Shown one piece after another: positions 48,836-63,074 of a DNA stretch of 64,000 nt. The stretch lies in NCBI GenBank assembly GCA_014706295.1, contig JACSVZ010000004.1:12782484-12846483 (forward strand). The letters run 5' to 3'. The stretch is from Lycocorax pyrrhopterus obiensis. Taxonomy: Eukaryota; Chordata; Aves; Passeriformes; Paradisaeidae. A model generated the notes under the pieces. That model did not search any database. It was given only the letters and a program-made list of their open reading frames with translations, and had not been told where the DNA came from. A program made the translations under genes and the position numbers. The stretch's first letter is position 1; every line of letters begins with the position of its first letter.

Positions 48836-49782
48836 GCCATCTAGAAGCTAAATAAATTCTTGTCTGTTAATATAATGAACAAAGGGAATTGCTCTTCTGT
48901 TATCTTTATGCTTTATCTACCACATAGAGCAGGTCCAAACAGTAACATTACTTATGGGGTTATACTGAACAAGGAAAGGAAGCTGTATCTCTAACATGTT
49001 AATTTAGAATACATTTTTGACAAGTGCTGCTGGCAAGTTCAGAGTTGCTGCTGTGGGGTCATTGTAAGCCATGCCACCTCAAGTCATTTGAGAGCCTTTT
49101 TTCAAGGGATGTCCAAGATATTCCCCGAATGTGCTCATTCTCTGACTCTTTGGCCTTGAAAACCTAAATGCAGTTAGCAAGGTCTGCAGGAGAAAACAAA
49201 AGCTGATCAGCCCTGCCTGTCATCCAGAGCACTGTCATCATCCCAGCAGCAGCCAGAGCTTTGGCTTTGTATATCTGTGGAGGAATCGGTTGTATTTTCT
49301 ACCATGGGTTTGCCTTATGAGAGCAGGCAGTGTCCCTTTATGTTAATTATTAAATAAGATTGTTAAGTTGTATTGGAAAATGTGACTCATTCTTTCAAAA
49401 CCTGTTGCCTTTAAGTAGAAACCATATTTATCCTCCAAAAGCTTCCTGAAGTGGCAGTGGCAGCAGCAGAATTTTAATGTACCCTCTCTCATTCATCATT
49501 TGAAGTCTACAACAACAAGCAATGAATCTTTGATGAACCTTGTCAAGCTTCCTTCGGATCGTAATAGCAGTTTTATAAGCTTCAAAGAAGTTCAGAAGTA
49601 ATTTACTATGACTGTATCTACTTTTTTTAATCTATGAGCACTCAGCCCAGCACTGATACATCACCGGATTAGAAAGTCTTGTCCCTGTGTTTCTGGTGTA
49701 AATGAAAACCTATGTACCAGATATTACAAGTATATTTTCCAGAGAAATCCCAATAAAAGGTGCTGGACTACAGAGATCCTTT

Positions 49783-49810
49783 AATATATATACATATATA
49801 TATTTAAATA
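49783..49810. repeat. AT-rich (TA)n-like repeat
   Basis: An imperfect alternating TA run (AATATATATACATATATATA) able to form local hairpins. Confidence 0.85.
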
Positions 49811-51262
49811 TAGATCTTTATTTGCTGTAAGTGTAATAAATCTATTGACAGTATCTAGAGACAGTCTCTTATCCTGGAGCACTGGGAGCAATTCTGAATT
49901 GATGATGCTTCTTTTCATTCAATTGTAGGGCTCTCTTTTCTCTCTGCAGCATGTTGTGACACCCATGACGCACACTTCTATCTCCAGCAGGTATCTTGCA
50001 CTGAGAGCACAGTGCAGATTTTATCACAGATAAGGAGTGTGTTCTCAAATGAGGACATTACTTTTGTCATTTCTTGTTTTGTCATCTTGTTTTTGTGCCT
50101 CGCTGTGCTGGAGGCTAGAGTCGGAACTACTCAAAGACCTGGAAATTTGTTTACTGTTAACACAACCTTTGCAGTCACCAGCATTGTTGGCTACAAAAAT
50201 AACTTGTCCTTTTAGAAGAAGTTTGCCCTGGAACTTTATGACTTGCAGAAAGTCTGGGTACAGTTTCTCTCCTGGTTTAAGGCACATCTGCACGGCTGCC
50301 GTGTTTCAGGCCTCTCAAAAAGACAGAGCAACTGATCTACAGAAGATTCTTGGCGCTCTGCAAAGCCCAAACAGAGCAGAGCTGCTTTTCCACGTCCTTG
50401 CCAGTGGCTGGGGGCGATGTGCTCTTGGTAGGACTCCATCCTGCCTTACAGATTCTGACTGCTGGAGTGGTTCCCAAGGGGGGAACTGCTATTAGCTGGC
50501 CCAGGCCGAGGTCAGCTCTCTTATTGTGTTAAATGATGTTCTGCTCTGCCAGTTCCAGCTATGTTTCTCCAGTGTTTCAGTTCAGCAGTGCATCAAAGGG
50601 GTAGAGTAACACTGGAGAGGTGCAGCAAAAATATACAAGTTGTTCAGTGGGTTTCTCCTGGTTGGTGGTGAGGCTGCAGACTCCTTAAATCTGCTCAGGG
50701 CAGACAGGTATTTATAAATCCTACCCAAGTAAGAATATTTCAGTTTCAGTCACTGAGGACTTAACAAGGCTGTATGTGCAGAGGTGAATATATCAGGGAA
50801 ACTTCTTCAATAGTGGGTGAAAGAGGTGACCAAATGATATTGGAGGTGTTATGTTCTCTATTAAGCCTGACTTTGAGTCTGTGGTTTCTCCAGAATGTTC
50901 AGAAAACTCATAGTGTCGGTCTTTGTAATATGGCTGTGAGATTGGCAAGGCAGAAGATCCTGATGCATCACCTTTACAATATTCATTATCAAATTCTGTG
51001 ATGAATAACAACATCTTCTTTTTTTAGTGAGCAATACCAGAATTCTGTGTGCTTCAAACCTATTTTTCTATGCCTCATCTCCCTTTCAGTGATACCATAG
51101 CTGCATATATTTTTAGTAGGGGTGACTTGAACAACATTTTCGTATTCTCTGTGTTATTCATTGTTCTACTTCACATGCAACTGTGCGTGGTTTGGGGTTT
51201 TTTTTATGTTTAAATTGCAGCTGTCATGCAGGAGTCTTCCCTGAGCTCTCCAACTCTGATAG

Positions 51263-51292
51263 CCAGCTGGGCAGATATCCAGCTGGGCAGAT
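51263..51292. repeat. 14-base direct repeat with 16-base period
   Basis: CCAGCTGGGCAGAT occurs at 51263-51276 and again at 51279-51292, separated by AT. Confidence 0.95.
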
Positions 51293-54200
51293 TGAACTGA
51301 GATGTCCAGTTGGACCAATTCCTTACTTGGATTTGGAATGCAAAGCAGCTACTTTTAAAACTGAAATAAAGCTGTGTGTTGGCTCTTGCAACCTCTGCTC
51401 TGGCCTGTGATTCTGCAGAAGCAGACAAGCCCCCTGAAAGACAAGTACACCACCAAATAAAAGTATTGCTCATCCCAATTTCTCAAGCCAAGAGGTGCAG
51501 ATTTGTAGGAGGGAGAGGAGAGAGAGAACACAGAAATGGATGAAGAAAATTGGCTTTGGAGGGAAGCAGGACAGTATGAAAAAAGCAAAACATCAGTTCT
51601 GCCCAAAGAGCCTGTTCTGTTCCTCCAGTCTGAGGAGGCTGGTTTGTTTTAATGGTCAAAGTTATGGGTAGGTAGTCATCTGAGCAGGCCCACCAGACCT
51701 TTTTGGGGGTAGATTTTCTGTGTCATTGCTGCAAACTTGAGAAGCAGATGAGCTATTGTGTTCTAACACAGGTTCAGTGTGTGATCATGGCCAACTGGCC
51801 CAAAATTTCTACACCGCTGTTATTTCATTCCTGCCATGGAGATGGAAATAGTGTGTCTCGACACTGCATTGTAAGGTTTATCTATAGCTTGTAAAAGAAT
51901 TTGAATACATCAAGTGTGACACATTTCCCTAATAAAAGAAATCCTTTTCCAATGAAGAGAGGCAGCATATTGTAATATTTCAAATACTTGACAGGGGAGC
52001 CTCGGTTTATTTCTGATTACTCTAATGACTTACTGTCAATGAGGCATCACTTCATTTTTAAGAACACTGATTTTCCCCTCTCTCCAAATTTGGTTGAGTG
52101 TTGAAACATCCTACTTTGTAATGCATAAGGAAATTTCCAGATGGAAAATGCCAGAGAGGAAAGCACATTATCACAGCTCACAAGTGCTATGTACCCTTCA
52201 AAGGATTTTGAATGGTTAACAAATTGCTCGTCTTCTTACGAAAACTGCCTTGGCAGCAGAAGTCTTAAAAATGGCACTGTGAAAATGATGGCATTGTTTT
52301 TAAGAAATTGTGAGTCCTTATTTGCATAATAGCCCAGCAAGTTCATCTGTTCAGATCCTGCTTGCAGGAAAACCAAGGCATTTTGTTGGTGCTCTGAGCA
52401 GTCCACGTGGGTTGTGACACGTGGCATAGAAGTTTTCCAGGTCTGACTGCAGGAGAGCTCCCGTGGTCGTGCAGCTTGGCTGGCTGTTATCAGAGTTACC
52501 TAGGTTTGTTCACGTTCGTCAAGTGAAGGGGGAGACAAAGGCACTCTGTGAGATAGTGCTCCTGTAATCCTGTCATTCGGGTTGGTGAAATCAATTCCCT
52601 GGAGAATCTGTTTGAGAATGAAAACTCACGTAACCAATATCTGTGCCTGACAAGTGATCACTCATCTCAATTACCAAAGTGCACTTTTTGCTCTCAGCAG
52701 CACAGCAGGCTGAGGTCTGACTTACAGAAACCATTTCTTATAGTGGGTCAAAAATCCATTAATTTTCATTTGGAGTATTTAATTTATTAGACAAGTTGGG
52801 TTTGCACAGTGGTACAGCAATTCCATTATATTTCTAGCTAAAAAAAGCGCAGTTAAAAACGAAAAACCCATGACGTACTGGCTATTTATTATGCTATCAG
52901 AAAGTTTGGCTGAAATCTTGACAAGTCCCTAAGGAGAGGTTCTAGTTCTGATTTCCTAATTTTGAACCGCAGCTCCCAGGGTGGGACTGGGTGATTCTCA
53001 TCAGTGAAGTGCTAAAGCCAGAATTTCCACAGCTCTCTAAAATCCTGGGGTAAAGAACATAATCGAGTTGATTTGGTTTGGATTTCATTTATTGTAGCAA
53101 TTGCCAGTCCCTTCCTGTCTCCATAGCAGCAAATATTTCAAAGGCAATATTTATAAACTTTTACTGTAACTTTTCTTGTTCTCTGACACAGTTGTAAGAC
53201 TAGAATTACTCTTAATTTTCTACATTAAATTTACTGTCTGAGCCCAAGCTGTGAGGGACCCCAAACAACTCAATTTTATATCTCTCTTCTCAGACAAAAC
53301 AATTTTGGTTCTACAATGAGATCAAACTCTTCACTGGGTTATTTGTAATTTGAGAATGTTTTGCCTAGGTTCTAACTTGGCTTTCCTGTTTCCAAATTCC
53401 TTCCAGTCATGTGAAGAGGGAAGGGTTTATAAGGTGAAAGATACAAAACAAATGTTAATTTCTGTTTATAAATTTAAAAGATATGCTGTTCTTGAAAATG
53501 TTTCCTCCTCTTTCCCCTGTTGCTTTAGTAGTATCTTGGGGAAAATACACTGGCTCATCTTCACATAGGAATTATGATGGTTAGCCTGATGTAGCCAGAG
53601 GACAGTTTCACTTCCCTGCTGTTTTTATGGCAACTAAGAAGCTTGGAAAAAAGCAAAAAGAAGCTATACTGCTAAAACCACTGAAAAATGGGAAAAAGGC
53701 TGAAAAACACACATGCACAAAAGAACCCCCAAACACAAAAAAGCTATAGATGCTCTGATGAACCTGATAAAACATGTTAAAACACAGTAACGCATCAAAA
53801 ATTGCTTAAAACACCAGAACACACCATGCACTGTGCATGACTTCATGGAAGCTCAGGGCCTTCCAGCTTGTATTAGTGTTGTGCCAGAGATGTGACACAC
53901 GGGAGCAGTGCTGGTCTCTGCCACACCAGACACTGAGTCAGCTCCTGTCCCTGGTTCCAGATGGACATTCAAGAAGGTAGAGGGGTGAAGGACAAACCCT
54001 GAACTTCAAAAGATGTCCCTACAACTTCTTCAGAAATTCCACCTCACTGGTCAGGTATTTTCTGCCTACTTGAGGTCTGTGGTGATGCAGGTCCCTCATC
54101 CCATGAAGTGCTGACATTTGGCACAGTGTGCATTAAACAGCAGGTAGGGGAGGAACTAAACAAAGCTGTCAGCTATCCCCTGAGCTATCACTATCACTCT

Positions 54201-56000
54201 ATCACTATCAGCCATCCACCAGGCACATCAAACATTCTCTGAGAGATTTAAAGAATAATGACACTATTTGCCTAATTACTTGTTGCATAGTTAACTGATT
54301 GTTTTGACAGTAAAATTACTTTAATTTAGATGTCTGATCACATAGGACGTGATTTTTTTTTTTACCTCTTTTAATTCATCACTTATTGCCCTGCCACTAT
54401 TCCATTCCATGTTCCCATGGAGTTTAATCCTCATGTCTCTAAAATATTAAAACCACTTGAGGCACAAGGTCAATGTTGCCATGCACACAGTGAATGCTAA
54501 TGCAGATGCTGTGCTTCATATTCCAGACTGAGGCTTCCAGGAGGAGGAGGGGTCAGGAAACCTTTCAAGTGCTGCACTAACACTGACAGCTTTATTATCA
54601 TGTAAATCAAATAAGAGGAAACGTGTTTAACAAAACATCAGAGTTTGTCAGGGGTTTTTTTATTATTTAGGAAATGCCGCATACGAAATGGAATTTTAGT
54701 TTGTGGTCTGTATTAACTGGATGCCTAAATGCAGCTGTACAGTGATGTGTGCAGGGAGTTAAGTGTTAGATAGAACACTTGTGTGAATGGCAAAATCTGT
54801 ACACAAACCAATGTGTGCAACAGACTGTGACTTATTTCTTGGCATGTGAAATTGCATAAGCGGAATTCGGAGTTGCCTGGCGAGGGTCAGCAGCTGCTGC
54901 TTCGAAGAGCTGCTGTTGCACTTATGTATTACCACGACAGCTTAGTAGAACTCATAAATGTTTGGTGGGTCCTCATATTGTCTCACTGAACTAGAAAGAC
55001 CTGGTGATAAAGGTGGTTATTCAGCATCTGTGCTCCGGAATCAGGAGGAAAGAGTAAAGGTGGTGGTGAGAGAAGCAGACAGGTAATCAGGCAAAATTAA
55101 TTGATGGAAGAGAGGCCAAAATCCACTGAACAATGGAGAAGGACAGACGGGTAGCAAGGGGAATCTGAAATAAATAAATCTGTTCTGTCTGTCCATTATA
55201 TGTTTCTCACTGCTCATCTGAGTTCCAAGAAAACACAATTCCAAGTGTGGAGACTGGCAAGGTTGCAATTATTCAGAGCACAGGAGCGAAATAATCGTGA
55301 CGAGTATAATCCTGAACTGGAGCTTGCTCATTTCAATTTCTAATCAGACCTGTGCATGGCACAGAATAAATGATAATTATAAGCACTGCAGGAGCTTGTT
55401 GCTGTCATGACTGAAGTCTGATCGTTCTGCATCTGTTATTTAATTAAATTTGCTGATAAATTCCACATTACGTGACATTAAAGATAAGACCCAAAGTTGT
55501 TCTTTTAATCCATAAAAACTTCTTAGCTCAAACTGCTCCATTATGCTTTCTTCCCTGAAAAAACCAGCTAGTAGTTAAATCTGTTACGTTTGTTGTAACA
55601 GCCTGCTCCTTTCAAACTCATTCACGCATCGAAGCCAAAGTCTGAGTATTCCACAGTGACTTAAACTTTGACTTGTTTTCATTAAGTGTAACGGGTCTGA
55701 TTAGCTATTTATGGAGGCAATCATACAGCCAGTGGTGCAGAGCATCTGAATACCTGCAACAGTACAAAAATGACCAGGATTTCCAGCCTTAGGGGATGGT
55801 ATTTCTGATTTCAGATTTAACAGCTCAGAGGCTGTACAGAAAACATGCATGTACAAGTGCCTCACAAGTTCTTTCCCTGCTTGACAAAGATCTGTGGGTG
55901 GAAACTTGGGGCAAAAGAACAGTTCAGAGAACTGAATGAGGCTCAGCTCTGCCACTGCACAGACTTGGGCCTCTGAGGTTTTTTTGGTCTTTTCTTTTTT

Positions 56001-56046
56001 CTCCTTTGGTTTTTGTTTTTGTTTGTTTGTTTGGTTTGGTTTTTGT
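56001..56046. repeat. (TTTG)n / T-G low-complexity tract
   Basis: Irregular TTTG and TTTTG units on the + strand. The open frame on the minus strand here is a low-complexity artefact. Confidence 0.8.
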
Positions 56047-56527
56047 GTGTGTTCATTAACTTCAACATAACCTGAATTTTACATAGAGAATTGAAGGGAC
56101 TCAGCAGTGAAAGTGGCCACTTCTTTGAGGGGTTTGTGCTTCTGTGCATCGGTGACTACTAGATGCTACCATTTCTTACCTTCTTGAGGAGAAGCCTTAA
56201 CATCCCAGATTCCCTTTTGTTAAAAATCTGGAATTACGTCCTTAGGGGCAGTGTTGAGTCAACATTTTTCTTCAAAAGAATTAATCTACCTTTTGCATAT
56301 TGTTGTTCTCTTTCCCCAGACTGACTTTAAATGGTTTTATTCTTCTTACAGTTTTGATGTCTTTTTTCCCTAACACAAAATGCAAACTGTCAATTGATGA
56401 TGTTTATATGGTTTAATAAATCTCCCTTTTTTTTTCTTTTACCAGCAAAATGTATCCTGACACATTAACTAACTGAAATTAGTTTTACATAATGGTCATT
56501 TGTTGTAAGAACTATTTCCTAATATTA

Positions 56528-56802
56528 ATCATAGAATGGTTTGTATTGGAAGGGACCTTAAAGATCATCCAGTTCCAACGCCCCTGCCATGGGCAGGAGC
56601 ACTTTTTCCTAGACTGGGTTGCTCAGAGCCCCATCCAACCTGGCCTTGAACACTTCCAGCGTTGGGGCATCCACAACTTCCCTGAGAAACCTGTTCCAGT
56701 GTCTCACCAGCCTCACAGCAAAGAATTTTTTTCGAATATCTCATCTAAACCTACCCTCTGTCAGTTTAAAAATATTCCCCTTCGTTCTGTTCCTAAGTCC
56801 AG
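56528..56802 (-). mobile_element. CR1 LINE 3' end
   Basis: The + strand face starts with CATAGAATGGTTTGTATTGG and AAGGGACCTTAAAGATCATC and passes through CCATGGGCAGGAGCAC, GTTGCTCAGAGCCCCATCCA and ACCTGTTCCAGTGTCTCACC. This is the complement of the CR1 3' UTR and the last reverse-transcriptase codons. It is a 5'-truncated copy of about 275 bases with moderate divergence. Confidence 0.93.
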
Positions 56803-57785
56803 GTCTGCAGTTCCTTACTCTGCATTTGGTGCTGTTTGTTATCAAAAGCTGTTTGATGGGAAAAGGGCTGATAAGAATTTGTGATAGGGAAATACAGTGG
56901 TTTCACAGGGGTCTGGCTGATTTTATGGGTTTCATATGATACATTCTCTCTTAACTACAAAGGGTCCTTCAAGTAAAAATAACCTTTGGTCTTAGAATTC
57001 ATTAACACATGGCAGCACAGAGGCTGTTACACCCCTGATAGTGCTCTACATGTTCATGTTCATGTTTTAATTGGCACTGGACTGAGATACCAGTTTCAGT
57101 TGGCTAAAACAAATTTATATATCAGATGTGAGTACAGGAGTGTGCATTGTTTTAATTAATGTGGTCTCTGTATAAGTAGTGTTCATAAACCAAATAATTT
57201 GTTATATCCTGCACTCAGTTTTGAAGAAAAGCATCCTATTGAACCACTTTAATAATCTTTAATGAAGATTAATGGCATAGTTGTAGTAATATATTGTCCT
57301 CTTTGTGAGCAAAATAACAATAAGGATGAGATTTTGGATGAGAAACCTATCATTTTCAGTGAATAACAACACTAAATGACAAAATTAGGTACAACTTCAG
57401 TTTCTTCTCAAACTCTGCTTTCAGCTTGGCCACATCTCTTGTACTCTTATCCAGTTAGCCCCGTGGCTTTGTTAAATGTGTCCTGGTCAATTCTAGCAAC
57501 CTTACTCTTCCTTTTCTGCTTAGCTTAGCCTAGAGGCAGTTTTTCAGACCCAGTCTTTTTTTCCCCAGCATCATAGTTCACCATTTTTCCTGTACATTTT
57601 GCTTTTTCTGATGCATGCTACTGGAGACAGCCCTTAGTCATTGGAGAAATTTGTGCTTGCAGGGTGCTGTGGCGTAGCCAGAGCAAAGAATTCCCATATT
57701 CCCAGGATTGCAGGGAGATGAGTGGTGTTGTTCTGCTGAAGGAGGGGAAGAGGGCAGGCCCTGCACGCCCTGCTGTGTTTGACAT

Positions 57786-57813
57786 TGTGTGTGTGTGTGT
57801 GTGTGTTTGTGTG
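57786..57813. repeat. (TG)n microsatellite
   Basis: TG repeat of about ten units with one interruption (TTTGTGTG) at its right end. It is the longest dinucleotide run in the window. Confidence 0.95.
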
Positions 57814-58689
57814 AAGCCCTGCAGTGGGTGAGGAAAAAAGCACTCCCACCTAACAAAGCTGCTTTCCTGCTGGCTGTTGGGAATGTGATGCTGCAGAGCA
57901 CTTGGGTGAATTTTTTTGTCTGGGCAAACTAGCCAGGGAAACAATCACTTTTGCACTCAGGAACTAGTGATCGTTATAATGAATTGTCTGAAAAGCACGA
58001 CTAGCAAGGAAAGATTTTCTAGCTGCTTTATTTTGAGCATGCACATGGACACACACTGCCCAGATACTTCATAATTAATTAATGTTTTGTGAGTCTGAGG
58101 CTCCTTAATTAGACCAACGGTTTGAAATTGCATTCAACAATGCAGGATGTAATTTGTATTAGAAATGCCCATAGTAATTATCAAGACTGGGAAAGAGGTG
58201 ACCCAGACAGGATTTAACTAAAAATTGTCAGCAAAAGAAATTAAATAAACACTCAGTGTTCCTGGGAGATGAGAAAAGTGAGTCCCTGATCACTCTCTCA
58301 CTGGGTGATTTTATGCAGAACTGGTCTGTTGTGCTAATTCAAGGATTACTTCCTGATATTAAAAACCCCCTTTCCTTGTCCTCTGTATGGTTTCAAATGG
58401 TGAAATCCTTTAACAACATTCCTGGAATATTAGTGAGAACTTGTCAGATTTCTACATAAAAATAACTGTATCTCAGACAGGGACCTTTAGATACATATTC
58501 TAGAGGAAGCACCTATAAATCATTAACCCTCTAATAAGGATTTACTCAATACATTAATCATAATTAACTTTTGGGGGTTTTTTAAACAGGTTGTCTTAGG
58601 TCATGTGATTCAAGGCTCATCTCTATGGCCCAATGAAGCACAGAAGCCCCGTGGCACATGGGGAAAGCCCAAATAACTCAGGGGTTACT

Positions 58690-59290
58690 GCCTGGGAGTG
58701 TGTGGCACATTACAGTCACTAAACTCCATTTCTGACTATTGTCCTGAGGGAGGGGACTCTGTTCTGTGTTTGTGGGTGTGGGGGGGGTGGGTTTCAGTGC
58801 CAGCAGCTGAGGTGGGGACCATGGGTCGTAACAGGGGCTGTTGTCTTTGTGTCCACAACGGGAGGGATGGGGGTCTGTACCCACCATCTGGGTGCATGTG
58901 CCAGGATGTAACTATCAAGCAGGACCGGTGGCAAGCAGGAGAAGAGGCTTGGGAGCCAGGGATTGAGGTGGCTGTGAGTCTGGGTCAGGTACTGGAGAGA
59001 TCAGCATCACAAGGTGGCTACTGGAGGGACCAGGAGGTCCAAGCCAGCTCCTAGTGAGACCCTGGGGTCTGGGGCTGGCTGAGAGCAGTTTGCAGGTCTG
59101 TTTTATCTGTGTGTGGGGCAACTGGAGATAAAAGGATCCAAGGGCCGGCTACTGGGGCCGTGATGTGTGTGTATGTTTGTGTTTTCCACTGATGGACCTT
59201 CCTCCTGATCATCCAGAGAGGGGAACAGGATGAGGCTGTTGGTGCTATCCTGTGCATGAACGAGTGTTTCTGTCTGAGGGAACGGGTGGG
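58690..59290. repeat. G-rich, repeat-like block of unknown type
   Basis: This block of about 600 bases is clearly G-richer than its surroundings on the + strand. It has a strong G-run cluster (GGGTGTGGGGGGGGTGGG, near 58776-58793) and four loosely similar words: GGTACTGGAGAGA (about 58986), GGCTACTGGAGGGA (about 59014), GGCAACTGGAGATA (about 59117) and GGCTACTGGGGCCG (about 59147). The pattern suggests a decayed minisatellite or old LTR-type repeat, but I do not recognise a family. It has few CpG, so it does not look like a promoter island. An open frame of 118 codons lies in it and shows no protein features. Confidence 0.35.
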
Positions 59291-60731
59291 TGTTTATTTA
59301 TCATCTGTTTGCATGAGAGAAGTTGCTGGTGTCTCCTAGTTACTCTAAGGTGAACTTCCCTGTACATCAGCTACACTGAGTGCTGTGGGGGAGAGGAGCC
59401 AGGGCCGAGGCAAATGTGTGGATAATAAAAGCAAGATACCCTTGGATCCTTCCCTTTTCCTGTGGGTGATCTACGCCAACAGCAGCAACCTTCGACTGGA
59501 TTGCAAATACAGTTTGCTCTGTGAATATAAAAATTATTCATGATACTGCTTTCAGCTTGAGTCTTCCAGCCCAGAGAAATGAGGACATTGATGGGCATGA
59601 ATAATCAGTCAGTGGTGTATATCTTTGTCAGCTCAATATTTTCTCAGCAATCTGGAAATGAAAATGAGAAAAAAAATTCTATGAGCATGTTTGTGTTTCT
59701 GCATTAATGGCTGACAGTTTTAATTATGATTTAATATTTCTATTTAAGGCACCAGGCATTTAGTCATCTGATTGCCCAGGCTCTTCCTCAGCATTGCATC
59801 AGGTTTATGAATAACCTGTAATGACAGATGGCAAAGGGCATTTTCTGACAGCTATTGATTTCCTGGAGTTGCTGAGAGATAGAGGCAAACTGCTCCATAA
59901 CCATCCATAGGACAGTTACAATACTGGCTTCTCAAAATAAAATCCTGGGCTAACAATTTATTAAATTTTCCTCTTCTCCTAACAGTTGTTAGTTTCGCTC
60001 TTTCAGAACCTCTTGAAGCTCTGTGCAATGAAAGCTCTCTGCTTTCAGGCTAGTTAGTTAAATTTGCTGTTTTAAACATGTTTCAGTAATGAAGCAAGCC
60101 ATTGTCAGCTGCGGACCAGCAACATTTTCCCAACATGTTGGCAAAATACTTACCCATGAAGAATTCCAGAGTGCTACATGGAACACATTCATTTTCTGAA
60201 AAAAAATCCCAAGAGCTGGACTGGGGACCTGACTGCAGATTTGTTGCCAGTATGTGCTTCTTTGCTTCTTCCTTATGGCTTTTTCAAAAATTGCAACACA
60301 GAACATTTTAGTGGAGTCCAACATCAGCAGCTTGTCTAGCAAAGTACTGTGAAAGCCACGTTTTAAAGAAAATAAAACTCATCTTTCTTCTTTTAGTAAT
60401 ACTGTTTGAAGCATATCCCGTGACTTCTCTTTGTGTGTTCTAGACTAGCCCTGCAGATCACTAGAAATTCAGTTTCAGGTCTGCAGAGCTGATGCACATC
60501 AGCATTTGCTGTTACATCTTAAATGAAACTTAGTAGACAAAATGAATCCTGCAGAAGGCAAGGCCATCAACAGCCTTACCTGATTATTTTAAAAGAATTG
60601 GGTTCTTCTGCCTTTTAGGGCAAAAGCTCAGCTCTCATAAAATGGAAAATTTTAATACAAATTTTCAACATCACTAAGTGATGCTTATTTGAAAATCTCA
60701 GTCTGCATGGCTTTTGTTTTCCTTTTCTTCC

Positions 60732-60748
60732 TTTTTTTTTTTTTTTTT
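60732..60748. repeat. Poly(T) run
   Basis: Seventeen consecutive T, part of a longer pyrimidine tract from about 60719. Confidence 0.95.
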
Positions 60749-63074
60749 GTTTTAGTAAGAGTTACCATATTATGTGCTAATTGTTGCTGACCTCTGTGTA
60801 ATGTTTGGGCAGCCTTCCAGGTCCCAGCAGGAAATGGTCTGCCAGCTGAGCTGACAAGGTTGACAAGGCCAGTTCTGAGGGCATTTTCTGTGCTGCTGGT
60901 ACCTGCAAACTGGGAAGCAAATTAATTTGTATGAATTTCACACTGACACTGAAATTTGATAAAGCTTTAATAAAGGAATGATAATGGCATTTAGTTAAAA
61001 TGAAAAAAGAGTGCAGAACAGTACTGCCAAACGTCCATAAGGACAAATATTTTGATCAGGGAACAGCCTGATCTGCTGTCTTGTCAGTTCTGATGCAGCA
61101 TGTTTAGGGTTTTGTTCACAAGGCTCTGTATCTCTGCCACCCTCTTTTTGCTCTAGCAGCAGACACAGGCTATAAATGCACTTCCTACAGGAGCAGGAAA
61201 GGTCAATACACAATTCATCAAGTTTCTCTTCCAGGCCAGAATTCCATTGCACAAAAGGAAGGACAGGGGGAGCACTGTTCATATAAAAAATGCATAGCAA
61301 AAAAGTCATTCTAGTCCATATCTTCTTTCTTCTCCTGGCACTTATTTGCCGTAACTTCTTTCTCCTGGTACATGCACATTTAGCAGCCTGTTCTTTCGAA
61401 GGCTAATTTCAGGCTTTTGACAAAACAAAAGCAGTTTTCCTGACATGCCAGCAGCCTGAGCCAGATGTCACAGCTACCTCAGCATTCTCAGTATGGCTCT
61501 TTCAGAGACCTTCAGCTGCAAAGCTGTCCGTGAGCGTTCCGTGTTTTTATTCAGGGACTTACGAGAGAGAACAGGAACAGCAGCCACTTTTCAGGAAGAT
61601 GGCAGAAACTGAGAGAGAACCTGATAACAGAGCAATGATTATCTACTGTCCAGATAACAGTGTACAATTTTTATCTAGATATCAATAAATTTACTGATTG
61701 TCTGGCAGAGACCACAGCCACTTCCTTGCACATATCTGGGACAAATTTGTCCCACAGCAGTTCATAAATGCAAGAAACAACATGGCCCAGAACAGACAAG
61801 CAAGTCCTCATCTCCATCATGAGACTGTCACATTGAGAAACTCAGATCTGGAATTCTTGGAGGAAGTATAAAATGGCCAAATGTTAACATGGTCCCATAA
61901 ATTACATTTTTTGTGCTAGAATAAAGCTTGATGTTTGCATGTTTACCCTTCTCTGGGTCAAGACTGAACAGGGTTTTTTTGCCTTTTTTTTTAAAAACTG
62001 ATCTATTTTCTACCTCAAGACGTAGCACTGCACAACTGGTCTGCTGTCGTCATCCTCAGCCCAGTGGATCACCAGAATCTTCCTCAGTAATTGCCCTCAT
62101 TTGTTATGAACTTTCTCATTTGTTATGAGTTATGTTTTCTGTGTGATAACATGCAATCTGATAGGAAAAGTTATTCCAAAATAGAAGACAACTGAAAACC
62201 TGCCTGGAAAGAAGGACTGTGGTATTTAATAATTATCTTGTATTTGAGTCTATGAATGGAGACTTTCTCTTCAAAGCTGTGGGTTGGTTTGGGGTGTGGG
62301 AGCTAACTGCTCTATAAACCCTTTCTTCACAGTCTCACAGTTAGAGCAGAGAAGATTTCTTACAGAAACTTGTCAGAAAAATCTAAAAAAAGGAGTGGAG
62401 AACAAGACTGTAAAAGTGGATGGTGCAGTTCTGTGCTAAAAAGAGCTTTGCTTGCTGAAAAGAGGTGAGAGAGCAAAACAAACAAATACAAAATAAGTTG
62501 TACTGAAACTAATGAAGACTGGCAGTTTCCTAAACTGTGCTTTAACACTCCCTAAACACTCCCCAGAAATACTTCCATCTTCAATTTCCATGCTTGGATT
62601 CCTCCTCTCAGCTTCCTCTCAAATCACCTACTAATTAGCAAGACTATTAGCAGCAAGTATTGAGATGCAAGCCAGAATGCAGGTCCTTACTGGTCAAATA
62701 CTTTATGGTGTATGGTCTGCAGACCATTCTCATGGCTCAGAACAGAGAAAAAGTGAAGTTCCATTGCACAAAACCTCATTTTTCACAAGCTGAGAAATTC
62801 ACATCTACGGCTCTCATATAAGTTTGGATGCAAGGGATCAATTAGTTCAAAATTCATCAAGAAGAAACTGATAGGCAAACATCAAATTTTTAGTATAAAG
62901 AATTTAGACTAAAATACTCTATGTGTGGTTTTAACCCAATCTAAAAAAATCATGATTTGAGGTGTCCTGTAAGAAAGCATTCTTGTCTCTTCAGGCTCAG
63001 AAAAATATTTGCCTTCCTCATCACCTGTAAAAAGAACAAGGAATCAAAAAACTGAGCTGTGCCAGAAGACTGAG

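Larger units (their letters stand above)
47111..56527. other. Intergenic sequence, no gene seen
   Basis: Apart from the (CA)n and (TA)n tracts and a 14-base direct repeat, I see no supported feature. The longest open frame (50037-50495, 152 codons) has no recognisable domain and no splice or codon support. Confidence 0.6.

Noticed and set aside
50037..50495. 152-codon open frame on the + strand with a hydrophobic start
   Set aside because: No recognisable family, no promoter-like context, competing open frames on both strands. The hydrophobic start comes from T-rich sequence.
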